A stretch of 31,902 nucleotides of DNA, taken from a virus. This document shows positions 8,367 to 15,862 of the stretch, piece by piece. The notes under the pieces were generated by a model. It saw only the letters and a list, made by a program, of their open reading frames with translations. It had not been told where the DNA came from and ran no database searches. Position 1 is the first letter of the stretch. The number at the start of each line of letters is the position of its first letter. Both the position numbers and the translations under genes were made by a program. The stretch covers positions 1-31,902 of IMG/VR virus record IMGVR_UViG_3300008627_000034; one strand, 5' to 3'.

Positions 8367-8434
8367 TAGATATCTCCTATTTTGTATTTGTTAATTAGTT
8401 AATTTGTATTCGTAAAGTGTCATTTGACCTTCAA

Positions 8435-8448
8435 GAATAAATATAACT
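8435..8448 (-). promoter_or_regulatory. Candidate promoter element (ATATTTAT motif) upstream of the ssDNA-binding gene
   Basis: On the minus strand the gap reads GTTATATTTATTC about 70 nt before the ATG. The same ATATTTAT core recurs in most intergenic gaps of the window (near 15715, 24050, 25052, 25792, 28430 and 28767). The rest of the gap 8367-8484 is AT-rich with no ORF and no good hairpin. The role as a promoter is inferred from recurrence and position only. Confidence 0.35.
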
Positions 8449-8484
8449 CTGTTTCTGAAAAACAATTTTTTTTTCGATTTTTTA

Positions 8485-9360
8485 TTAGAAGTTAAACGTT
8501 CCAATTTTCTTTGAATTTTCTATAACTTTTAAAGCGTGATTTAAATAAAATCTACCAGCTTTTGGTGAACCATTCTCTTTACCATCTGATTCTCCGAGTG
8601 GTTTAATCCATAAATATGCATCACAATTCTCAGATTCAGTTTTAAATGTTGGTAATTCACCAATTGCACAAACTTCAGGATTACACCAATCTCCAGTATA
8701 ACCCATTCCATTTCGTGAAGTATCTATTATATATGATTTATTCGTTTGTTTTGAAATTTCATCACCATAAGTAATACATTGTTTAGTAGAAACAAAATTT
8801 GATACATTCAAACTAAATCCTTTAAATAACTTCTTATCAAATTCTGAAAGTAATTCTATTACTTCTTCAACATCTAACCAATATGGATGTCCAACATCTA
8901 AATATATTGACGCATTTTTATTATTTTTTAAAATTTCTAAGCTTTTTTTACAAAGGTCAAATCTCTTAACCTTATCATCGTATTTCATTTGATGTGTTTG
9001 TGGAAGAGCATCTGGTTCAAATATAACTATAGGATTACTATCTCCAATTCCTTTAGACACCTCTGTAATAAATTCTAAATATTTCGTATAAGTCTGTTCT
9101 CCCCCCTTAGAGAAATAACCTAAATCTCTACCTGGAATTGAATATAAGACCAAAACCGCTATATTTTCTTCTTTAGTCTCAATAAAAGTTTTAAATACTC
9201 TATTGAGTAATCGTCTTATTCTACCACTAACATTTTTAACTGTTTTATACGGTGAGGATCCATACCAAAATCCCATTGGCTGATTGTATAACTTTCCCAA
9301 TTCTGGGTATTGTTTTGATAAATTTGCATGTCTATCAAAACTAGGTTTATATAACTTCAC
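8485..9360 (-). CDS. Glycoside hydrolase family 6-like beta-1,4-glucanase
   Basis: GH6 enzymes hydrolyse beta-1,4-glucans with inversion. This 291-aa protein is the length of a bare GH6 catalytic domain and keeps its signature blocks: VLYSIPGRDLG (D79, matching Cel6A D175), IVIFEPDAL (D117, matching the acid D221), IYLDVGHPYW (155-158 DVGH), FSLNVSNF, YIIDTSRNGMG, WCNPEVCAIGELPT and DAYLWIKPLGESDG (D259, matching D401). All catalytic aspartates are therefore present. I see no signal peptide, carbohydrate-binding module or linker, so export would need lysis or virion packaging. The start is GTG at 9360; an in-frame stop lies three codons upstream. It ends an overlapping gene run, 6 bp after the 136-aa gene. 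Its role may be polysaccharide degradation on host cells; the family call is strong, the substrate unknown. Confidence 0.85.
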   Translation of the reverse strand: MKLYKPSFDRHANLSKQYPELGKLYNQPMGFWYGSSPYKTVKNVSGRIRRLLNRVFKTFIETKEENIAVLVLYSIPGRDLGYFSKGGEQTYTKYLEFITEVSKGIGDSNPIVIFEPDALPQTHQMKYDDKVKRFDLCKKSLEILKNNKNASIYLDVGHPYWLDVEEVIELLSEFDKKLFKGFSLNVSNFVSTKQCITYGDEISKQTNKSYIIDTSRNGMGYTGDWCNPEVCAIGELPTFKTESENCDAYLWIKPLGESDGKENGSPKAGRFYLNHALKVIENSKKIGTFNF

Positions 9361-9366
9361 TTTATT

Positions 9367-9777
9367 TTATGATGAGCTCCAAGTTGAACAATTTATAATT
9401 TTATACAATTTAGTTTTTATAACAACTAACCCATCTTCATTGTAGAGTAAAACTGAATTTTTATAATTCTCCCAGGGTATGATAAATGTTTTATCTAAAA
9501 CCCCATCATTTAATTCTCTTATGACATCATTGAGGGCGTTAATTGTATAGAGTGTATTGGTTTGTTTTTTTCTATGTAGAGAAATTGTATTAGGAATACC
9601 TTCCATAAAATTATCATCGTATTCTACATTGTAGGTACACATTAAATTATTAGGTGTCTCTACATCTTCAAAAGTATAAATTTTGTCATATAATATATCA
9701 TTACAAGAAATAATGATATCAATTGATTCGTTTAACGTTGGTTTTTTAGTAAATGTACAGAGTAATTGAGTTTTCAT
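9367..9777 (-). CDS. Conserved-looking hypothetical protein, 136 aa
   Basis: No function recognised. The frame starts at an ATG that shares its A with the stop of the 685-aa gene (TAATG), so translation is coupled. The protein is soluble-looking, with alternating short hydrophobic strands (LLCTFTKKPTL, IDIIISCNDILYDKIYTF) and a segment NTISLHRKKQTNTLYTINAL that looks structured and conserved. It ends in a serine-rich CSTWSSS. It has no signal peptide, no membrane span and no obvious catalytic motif. The position between the 685-aa protein and the GH6-like gene suggests it is expressed with both. Confidence 0.7.
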   Translation of the reverse strand: MKTQLLCTFTKKPTLNESIDIIISCNDILYDKIYTFEDVETPNNLMCTYNVEYDDNFMEGIPNTISLHRKKQTNTLYTINALNDVIRELNDGVLDKTFIIPWENYKNSVLLYNEDGLVVIKTKLYKIINCSTWSSS

Positions 9778-11834
9778 TAATTGTGAACCTCTCTATGAGC
9801 GTCAGCTGCTTGATTTTCAAAATCTTTTGATAAATTCATTTCAAATTTTAAGCTACTACCATAATTTTTACCATCTTCTCTGACACCAATAGTAGCGATT
9901 ATGATTTCTTGTTCACCTTCACCGGCAACATATTTGACTACGGGAGGTTTTTTACTTAAATCAACTTTTAAATTTTGTTTAACTTCGTCAAAGTTATCCG
10001 TGCCAAATAATTTTTTCATAGTTCTTTTATCCATAGAAATATCACCGACCATCATAACCTCTTTACCCTCAACAATGTCTCTCAATGGTAAACTCTCTTG
10101 TATGTTATTCAACATTTTTTCCTTAATTGGGTCAACTTCCATAGCTCTAACAATGTTATTAAGTATTTTTCCAGTAGCCTCTTGTATTTCTTTGATGACT
10201 TCATCACCACCATCAATAGATTTTAAGGCTTCAAGTAATAATTTATTTCTATCTCTCGCCAAACCTTTACCAGATAATAACGCTTCAATCCTACTCTCAA
10301 AATCATCTGACTTTGGGTCTAAACCTAATTTTTTTAGATTTGTTTTTAATTTACCGCTTTTAATCAATTCAATGAGTTTTTGTTTTTTATCAACTTGATT
10401 GAAGAAATCTAAATATTTTTGATTTTGTCTTTGTGTCCACTTAGCTTCATCAATGTCTTCAATTGAAATTTCTCCATCACCATCAACATCTTCTATACCA
10501 ATATCTGCAGCATTTTCTTTGAACTCTTGTTTTTCTTCGTCAGTTAATTCCTTAGTTCCAAATGTTTTACTTGGCGAGGAATTAGTTAATCTGATGTTAC
10601 CATCTTTTTTCAAAGATATTTGTATTATTTTTTCATTTCCATCTTTGTCTTTAACCTTAATATATGAGTCAGTTGATTTACCTTTTTTGTCTAATGGTAA
10701 TCCAATAGCTTTTGCTTCTTCGTCAACATCCCACGCTGATGCTACTATTTCATAATCTTCACCCATCTCTGTTTTTAGGAAGTCATCGATTGCTTTATTA
10801 TTTTTTATAGCAGCATCTAACCAACTAGATTGTACTAATACATTATTATTTTTATAAAAATTTTGTTTCCCTAATTTTCCTTTTTGAGCACTTTTTCTAT
10901 TTGATGGTGTATCTAATCTGACACTTGGATATTTTTTTTGTAACTCTTTTAATTTTTCAACACTATCCACACTATCCAATTCATCTTGAGTTGGTGCATT
11001 TGGTGGTGAAGTTTGTTTTCTTATATGTTCTTCAATTGCTTTAAAGAACTCCTCTCTTTCTGGATTCTGAATAGATGAACCAATCATTGTCAATATTTCA
11101 CCTGCTTGTGAACGAATTTCACCTGCTCCTCCTTCAGTTATGAAATGACTTAACTCTGAGATAGGTTTAATTACTTTTCCTTGTGAGTCTGTTTGGATGT
11201 TGGTATTTAACATTCTTTCTAAAACTTTCAAATATTTTTTAGGAACTTTATTTATATCGATACCCAATTCATTCAATTTTTCTTCTAAATTAATTTTATC
11301 TTCGACACTATGTTGTTTATTTTTTTCGTTAAAATCGTCATCTGTTGGTTCACCTAACGGCTCTGTAAATACTTCCTGTTCTAAAGGATTAGCAGCATCT
11401 TGTGGTTTTTCATCATCAGTAGGTCTTGCATAATCTGGATCTATGTCTTTATTACTATCAGAATCCCTATCAAAATCACCAGGGCCCGCTACCTTATCTC
11501 CTTCAACATCCTTTGACTTCCCATCTCCTTTTAATTTATCTGCCGCGTCACGTGCAGGAGTTCCTTTAGGTCGAGTAGAAGCACTCTTATAAGTGGTAGT
11601 TTTCTTTACAGTTTTTCCATCTTTAGTTTTTATCTGATAAGTAACTGGTGTCTCGGGGTCAATCTTAGCTTCCATCAAATAAGCTACTTCTTCCCAAGTA
11701 AACCCATGTTGTTCTAAAACATTTTCAAGTTTTAATCTATGACTATAATTTTTTAAATCTGGTATTTTGGGATGTACTGACTTTACCCAATTCTCAAATA
11801 TTAAATTTAATATATTTTTTAGTTTAATCAACAA
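9777..11834 (-). CDS. Large acidic protein with EF-hand-like loop and possible PD-(D/E)xK-like core, 685 aa
   Basis: Function unrecognised. The start is a TTG at 11834 (second TTG at 11831) preceded by ACGGAGAAG, a good ribosome site inside the end of the polymerase-like gene; the first in-frame ATG is about 54 codons in. Residues 1-57 are helical and basic. Residues 85-175 are low-complexity, rich in Asp, Lys and Pro, and probably disordered. A central part has E246 (AGEILT), D389 (KSTDSYIKV) and QISLK (405-409), in an order that resembles a PD-(D/E)xK nuclease core with Gln in the Glu place; this is weak. Residues 449-460 (DVDGDGEISIED) match a calcium-binding EF-hand loop. The C-terminal 180 residues are helical. 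It could equally be a virion or prohead-core component. Confidence 0.75.
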   Translation of the reverse strand: MLIKLKNILNLIFENWVKSVHPKIPDLKNYSHRLKLENVLEQHGFTWEEVAYLMEAKIDPETPVTYQIKTKDGKTVKKTTTYKSASTRPKGTPARDAADKLKGDGKSKDVEGDKVAGPGDFDRDSDSNKDIDPDYARPTDDEKPQDAANPLEQEVFTEPLGEPTDDDFNEKNKQHSVEDKINLEEKLNELGIDINKVPKKYLKVLERMLNTNIQTDSQGKVIKPISELSHFITEGGAGEIRSQAGEILTMIGSSIQNPEREEFFKAIEEHIRKQTSPPNAPTQDELDSVDSVEKLKELQKKYPSVRLDTPSNRKSAQKGKLGKQNFYKNNNVLVQSSWLDAAIKNNKAIDDFLKTEMGEDYEIVASAWDVDEEAKAIGLPLDKKGKSTDSYIKVKDKDGNEKIIQISLKKDGNIRLTNSSPSKTFGTKELTDEEKQEFKENAADIGIEDVDGDGEISIEDIDEAKWTQRQNQKYLDFFNQVDKKQKLIELIKSGKLKTNLKKLGLDPKSDDFESRIEALLSGKGLARDRNKLLLEALKSIDGGDEVIKEIQEATGKILNNIVRAMEVDPIKEKMLNNIQESLPLRDIVEGKEVMMVGDISMDKRTMKKLFGTDNFDEVKQNLKVDLSKKPPVVKYVAGEGEQEIIIATIGVREDGKNYGSSLKFEMNLSKDFENQAADAHREVHN

Positions 11835-13098
11835 ACTTCTCCGTTATATCTTCCATCTCATGATAATTTTTACCATGTGAAACCGTAGTAGGATAATTAT
11901 TTTTTTCCATTTCTTTCTTTATCATTCTTAACAAGCTTAAACCATCCTTTAAATTAAAATCAATTAAAAAAGCATCATAGTTATATAACGCTAATTTACT
12001 TTTATACTCAGAAATCTTCGGTAACAAATTACGCATTATTTCTATATTTCTTTCCGTTTCTAAATTTTGAATGAAATAATTAAATAATTTAGTTTTATTC
12101 ATTTCATCATCAAAATTACGAGCGAATATCTTCTTTCTATAAATATAAGATTCTATATATTTATTCTTTTTATACGACTTCCACAAGTTATCAATAAAAT
12201 CTTGTACTTTACCAAAAAATGGATTCATTTGTACTACTTCTATTGGAATATGTCCATATAAATACTGGAATGATCTTCTTTTAGATTCTTGATAATCACA
12301 ATCATAAAATTTAGACATATGTTCGTGAACTGAACTTTCTGGGAATTTATAATTTACCACTTCACCTATCAATCTCAAATGATACGCATCATAATCAAAT
12401 TCAACTAACATGCCTTCATTTTTAAATCTACTCACATAAGATTTTCTACTCTCATCTTTTTTATTCAACGCCGCAAAGTTAATACCACCAAATCTATTAG
12501 ATGGACGACCTGTAGATGTATACAAATTATATTGACTATAAACTTTTTCATCATTCTTTTGTAATCCACAAGATTCTACATTAGAAAATAAATTAAATGC
12601 ATCATCATACTCTTTAATATAATACTTTTCAGAAAATTCTACGTCAAGAAACTTTTTAATTGTTTCATATTGTTTCAATATAGGTATAATGGTATTTATA
12701 TTTTTAGGTTTATGAAATAAATTTTCCCACATCCATGATTTATCATTTTCTATATCTATAGATTTATTAGTTTCCAAATAATAAAGAAAATTTATATCCA
12801 CCATTCCACCAAAATCAATAGAATGTAAAACTTCTTTTTTATTAAATACAAATTTAGTAGTATCAGATTTTAAATCTTCTAATAAACTTGTATCTAATTC
12901 TATAGTTTCCGAATGATTAAACGGTAATATATAATCATCATCTAACCTAATGGTTAAAAACGCTATTTCATTTTCTTTTGGATGTAATTTACTATCTGTA
13001 AAAGTACAATGTATTATTGGTGTCCAATTATAATCATTGTATTTATGTATAAATGAATCAAATTCTTTTTTCGACTCTATTATTCTCACTATAACCAT
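11824..13098 (-). CDS. Family-A DNA polymerase-like protein, short (424 aa)
   Basis: The C-terminal half has the family-A polymerase motifs in order: TSTGRPSNRFGGINFAALNK (194-213), motif A EFDYDAYHLRLIGE with D235, HEHMSKFY then motif B ESKRRSFQYLYG (about 271-282), FIQNLETERNIEIM (Q-helix-like), and motif C LYNYDAFLID with D375. Both catalytic aspartates remain, while the usual Glu after the motif C Asp is Ala. At 424 aa it is much shorter than Klenow-type enzymes (about 600 aa). The N-terminal 190 residues lie where the 3'-5' exonuclease domain should be, but the DxE motif reads HCTFTD, so proofreading is probably lost. It starts 3 bp past the PIG-L stop and overlaps the 685-aa gene by 11 nt. 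It may be a repair or translesion enzyme, or part of the replisome; a main replicase elsewhere in the genome cannot be excluded. Confidence 0.75.
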   Translation of the reverse strand: MVIVRIIESKKEFDSFIHKYNDYNWTPIIHCTFTDSKLHPKENEIAFLTIRLDDDYILPFNHSETIELDTSLLEDLKSDTTKFVFNKKEVLHSIDFGGMVDINFLYYLETNKSIDIENDKSWMWENLFHKPKNINTIIPILKQYETIKKFLDVEFSEKYYIKEYDDAFNLFSNVESCGLQKNDEKVYSQYNLYTSTGRPSNRFGGINFAALNKKDESRKSYVSRFKNEGMLVEFDYDAYHLRLIGEVVNYKFPESSVHEHMSKFYDCDYQESKRRSFQYLYGHIPIEVVQMNPFFGKVQDFIDNLWKSYKKNKYIESYIYRKKIFARNFDDEMNKTKLFNYFIQNLETERNIEIMRNLLPKISEYKSKLALYNYDAFLIDFNLKDGLSLLRMIKKEMEKNNYPTTVSHGKNYHEMEDITEKFVD

Positions 13099-13101
13099 TC
13101 A

Positions 13102-13602
13102 TTAATTTACCTTTGTAATCTTTTCATACCAAGGACTAAACCATTCCAATACATCTCCCTGACTTCCATATACTTTTAATAAATCTCTTTTCTTATATAA
13201 TATATCCTCAGATAACCTTTCTTTACCCTTATCAAATTGCCATAATAATTCTGGTCGTAAATGGTTTAATATATCGTGTAAAGCTCTATGTCTTGGATGT
13301 CCGTATTCACCTTGTTTATTATGTGTTACTATTTTTTTATAATCTCTTTCTCTCAATACTCTTAATAATTCATAGATAAGTTTTTCTCTATGGTAATCCT
13401 CTCCACCCTTATATCCTGTCCAATGTTCGTAATCCTCTATACCTATATATTTCATAGACTCTCTAAATTCTTCTCGTCTGACTTCATTATGATACTCATC
13501 TATTACCACTACCTTATACTCGTTGGGATGTGATAATAATTCAGCTCCACCAAATAGTGCTTCATCATCAGGGTGTGATACAATCATTATCTTGTCAATC
13601 AC
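13102..13602 (-). CDS. PIG-L/LmbE-family N-acetylglucosamine-type deacetylase
   Basis: Zinc enzymes of this family remove the N-acetyl group from GlcNAc-containing substrates. Seen: the metal/catalytic signature IVSHPDDEALFGG at the N-terminus (His, Asp, Asp), the second metal site EYGHPRHRALHDIL, and KKIVTHNKQ between them. The length (166 aa) is on the short side for the family (about 180-230 aa), with the C-terminal lobe reduced. The start is a GTG at 13602 overlapping the nagB stop by 8 nt; it gives MIDKIMIVSHPDDE, the usual family opening. An ATG five codons later is the alternative. The gene follows nagB, so the two probably act on related amino sugars. The acceptor (free sugar, glycolipid, cell-wall fragment or nucleotide sugar) is unknown. 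Confidence 0.88.
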   Translation of the reverse strand: MIDKIMIVSHPDDEALFGGAELLSHPNEYKVVVIDEYHNEVRREEFRESMKYIGIEDYEHWTGYKGGEDYHREKLIYELLRVLRERDYKKIVTHNKQGEYGHPRHRALHDILNHLRPELLWQFDKGKERLSEDILYKKRDLLKVYGSQGDVLEWFSPWYEKITKVN

Positions 13603-14266
13603 AATAAAATACCGTGCAATTTGGATGTTCTTGTAAAAATGAGGCTGGTACTTCAGGAGTTATATCTCCATTAATTGCCCTATCTAAAATTTCTTTCTTA
13701 TGACTACCTTGTGCTACTAAATAAATTCTTTTAGCTTTCAGTATGGTTTCTATTCCCATTGTTATTGCTTGTGTAGGAACTTCATCTATAGAATCAAAAA
13801 ATCTACTATTATCCTTAATTGTATTCTCTGTTAAATCAACCACATGAGTTTTTGATTCTCTTCGCGTTCCTGGTTCATTAAATGCAATATGACCATTAGT
13901 TCCAATACCTAATATCTGAATATCTATACCACCATAGGCTTCTATTAAATCATCATATAAATCTACTCCATTTAAACTTGGAAAAAATCGTTTTTTAAAT
14001 GTTAAATTACCAAATAGGTGTTCATACATAAAATGATTGTATGATTGTGGATGCCAACCATTCAATCCAACATATTCATCAAGATTAAAAGTAACCGTTT
14101 CAGAAAAGTTTGTATTTCTCATCTTTGATAATTCTTTATAGATTCCAATAGGTGTTGAACCTGTAGCTAATCCTAAAACTGGATTTTGATGTCTTTTTAC
14201 CAAATCTCGTATATTTGATGCTATTAAATGACAAACTTTTTGATATGGGTTATTTTTAATCCTCAT
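13595..14266 (-). CDS. nagB: Glucosamine-6-phosphate deaminase
   Basis: NagB converts glucosamine-6-phosphate to fructose-6-phosphate and ammonia, reversibly. Seen: the phosphate loop LGLATGSTPIGIYKEL, the catalytic TFNLDEYVGL (Asp as in E. coli D72), the YNHFMYEHLF helix, GIGTNGHIAFNEPGTR (His and Glu equal to E. coli H143 and E148; the D141 place is Asn, as in Bacillus-type NagB), and the late LVAQGSHKKEIL. The length of 223 aa is close to the shorter Gram-positive type (about 240 aa), and the allosteric C-terminal part of the E. coli enzyme is absent. The ATG overlaps the ThyX stop by 11 nt and the stop overlaps the PIG-L start, so it is embedded in a coupled operon. A nagB in a phage is unusual. 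Confidence 0.93.
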   Translation of the reverse strand: MRIKNNPYQKVCHLIASNIRDLVKRHQNPVLGLATGSTPIGIYKELSKMRNTNFSETVTFNLDEYVGLNGWHPQSYNHFMYEHLFGNLTFKKRFFPSLNGVDLYDDLIEAYGGIDIQILGIGTNGHIAFNEPGTRRESKTHVVDLTENTIKDNSRFFDSIDEVPTQAITMGIETILKAKRIYLVAQGSHKKEILDRAINGDITPEVPASFLQEHPNCTVFYCD

Positions 14267-14978
14267 TCAAATAAACTTCACTCCACAATTTAGTGGTTTC
14301 TGGAAAAATTTCCAACATAATTTCTTTTAATACTTTTGCGTATTGTTGTATTTCCCATTGAGCGGTAGGTTCATCTCTAAGTTCTATAAAGTTCATAATA
14401 GCTTGAAATGATGCCGTCCAATAAACTTCTGTATATTGTGATAATGGTAATACAATTCTTGCTTGTTCTTTAGCCATACCAGCATTTACCATTGATTCAT
14501 ATGCCATTTCAACATTATTCATAAATGTTTTATAAATCATACTCATTCGTTTTTGTTGTAAATCATCTAACTCACCTTCAGAAGCTTGTTTATTATCTTC
14601 TGATTGTTTTCTCCAAACTTCTGGATAATAATACTCTTTTACTGGAACATACCGACCACTAATTTCGTTCCATGGTGTATCTTTAGTTGGATAGTTTGAA
14701 GTTGCTTCAATTCCCACCAAATGGCGAAATAATTGTCTCATCACAAATTCAGGAGCTTTAATATTAAGTTGTGTTTGTAAATGCCTAAATGGACTAAAAT
14801 GTTTATTTTTTACTAAATATCTAACTAATTTCGCATCCTTTTCGTCCCACACTTCCTTCCTTTTACCAAACGATACTCGAGCAGAATTAACTACTGTTAA
14901 ATCATTTCCCATAACACCTTCTACTCTAATATGCCCCTTATCTAATATTTTTATTTCTTTACCTTTATAACTTTCCAT
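14256..14978 (-). CDS. thyX: Flavin-dependent thymidylate synthase, ThyX
   Basis: Makes dTMP from dUMP using FAD, NADPH and methylenetetrahydrofolate, complementing the reductase NrdJ. Seen: NDLTVVNSARVSFGKR near the N-terminus (nucleotide-binding part), FSPFRHLQTQLNIKAPEFV, then the ThyX signature region MRQLFRHLVGIEATSNYPTK followed by DTPWNEISGRY, where the classical RHRxxSxNExSxRY is stretched by an insertion. The late LPLSQYTEVYWTASFQAIMN and FIELR follow the family. The length (240 aa) is normal. Its start overlaps the homing endonuclease by 28 nt. It has an extra N-terminal MESYKGKE compared with the thyX remnant upstream, which suggests the two copies have different histories. It should be functional. 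Confidence 0.93.
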   Translation of the reverse strand: MESYKGKEIKILDKGHIRVEGVMGNDLTVVNSARVSFGKRKEVWDEKDAKLVRYLVKNKHFSPFRHLQTQLNIKAPEFVMRQLFRHLVGIEATSNYPTKDTPWNEISGRYVPVKEYYYPEVWRKQSEDNKQASEGELDDLQQKRMSMIYKTFMNNVEMAYESMVNAGMAKEQARIVLPLSQYTEVYWTASFQAIMNFIELRDEPTAQWEIQQYAKVLKEIMLEIFPETTKLWSEVYLNED

Positions 14979-15685
14979 TGTTTATATTCTCCATGTTTTA
15001 ATAGTGGTTCTGACCAAACTTTCCCTTTTAAGTATTCACAGATTGACTTTCTACCATAAAATTCTTTAACTACACCTACGGGTGATGTTAAAATAAAAGT
15101 TCTTGTCGTTGATTTTATTTTTTTTTCTATTTGTGTTTTTGTTTGTTTTTTTCCACTAACTCGCAGTGAAAATTTTTCTTTAAATCCAGTAGAATTCCAC
15201 ATCTGTTTAGATTTTTCTCCAATTTTTTTCTTAGTTTCGTCAGTATGTGAATGTCCCCATTTTTTATACTTGCTTCTGTCGGTCTTCTTCCAATATTTTT
15301 GTACAGATTCTCTAATTTTCTGTTTATGTTCTTCTGTTTTTTTACGTCCTGTGTGAGCTTTACTATAGTTTTTTCGTATTTGTTCTTTATGTGGATTATT
15401 GGTAAATAAATCTCCACCAGTTCCCCCTATATGAATATTATATCTTGGATTTAATTTTTCTATCCACTTAATTTCAGCCTTATCTACTTCATCCTTTGTG
15501 TTACATTCTTCTAAAATTACACAATCAAAATTTTTTCTACCATATTTTTTGATTGCTTGAGTTAATATTTTCCCACTACCTATATAACGCATACCACTAA
15601 CAGTTCTCATATTATTAGTATTTTTATGCTGACCTATATACAACTTACCATTTATTTTATTTATAGTTTTATACACTACAAACAT
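14951..15685 (-). CDS. GIY-YIG homing endonuclease (Seg-like)
   Basis: A free-standing selfish nuclease. The N-terminal GIY-YIG domain shows VVYKTINKINGKLYIGQH, RYIGSGKILTQAIKKYG, FDCVILEECNT with a following KWIEKLNPRYNI and the terminal GGTGGD. The DNA-binding half has NUMOD3-like repeats (SKAHTGRKKTEEHKQKI; GHSHTDETKKKIGEKS) and a C-terminal NUMOD1-like helix (FYGRKSICEYLKGKV). The length of 244 aa matches T4 Seg proteins. It has its own AGGAGA ribosome site 7 nt before the ATG and its own ATATTTAT element in the 54-bp leader, as expected of an inserted cassette. It lies between a broken 5' end of one thyX and a full thyX, so thyX is its likely target. Confidence 0.92.
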   Translation of the reverse strand: MFVVYKTINKINGKLYIGQHKNTNNMRTVSGMRYIGSGKILTQAIKKYGRKNFDCVILEECNTKDEVDKAEIKWIEKLNPRYNIHIGGTGGDLFTNNPHKEQIRKNYSKAHTGRKKTEEHKQKIRESVQKYWKKTDRSKYKKWGHSHTDETKKKIGEKSKQMWNSTGFKEKFSLRVSGKKQTKTQIEKKIKSTTRTFILTSPVGVVKEFYGRKSICEYLKGKVWSEPLLKHGEYKQWKVIKVKK

Positions 15686-15708
15686 ACAACTTCTCCTATA
15701 TTTATCTA

Positions 15709-15721
15709 ATAATAAATATCA
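15709..15721 (-). promoter_or_regulatory. Candidate promoter element (GATATTTATTA) upstream of the homing endonuclease
   Basis: On the minus strand the leader reads GTGATATTTATTATTA about 30 nt before the endonuclease ATG, followed by ATAGGAGA. The same core occurs before the tail genes. Its presence in the short insert leader supports a promoter carried by the mobile cassette; this is inferred from recurrence. Confidence 0.35.
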
Positions 15722-15739
15722 CAAAAGTAAACTTTACAT

Positions 15740-15862
15740 TTAACTATCTACAATATCTTTTCGTTGTCCAAATGAAACACGAGCAGCATTTACTGGTGTT
15801 AAATCATCACCAAGTGAATCTACAACTTCAATATAACCTTTGTCTAAAACCTTTATTTTCAT
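15740..15862 (-). pseudogene. thyX: 5' remnant of a second thyX (40 codons)
   Basis: The frame opens with an ATG overlapping the stop of the 61-aa gene (ATGA) and reads [20 protein letters not shown] then [20 protein letters not shown] before a TAA. Aligned by eye to the intact ThyX from its residue 8, 23 of about 39 positions are identical, including LDKG, DLT and ARVSFG. The homology ends right after RVSFG-x-RK, and the next feature is the homing-endonuclease leader. It is therefore the beginning of the native thyX, whose remainder has been lost or replaced by the endonuclease plus another thyX. It could still be translated as a short peptide because the start and coupling are intact, but it lacks every catalytic residue. 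Confidence 0.85.

Noticed and set aside
9901-10755. Plus-strand open frames opposite the 685-aa gene
   Set aside because: They are antisense shadows with Ser/Phe-rich composition and no ribosome site; the minus-strand gene explains the region.
15127-15417. Second minus-strand frame inside the homing endonuclease
   Set aside because: Lys-rich shadow of the NUMOD repeats in another frame; no separate ribosome site.
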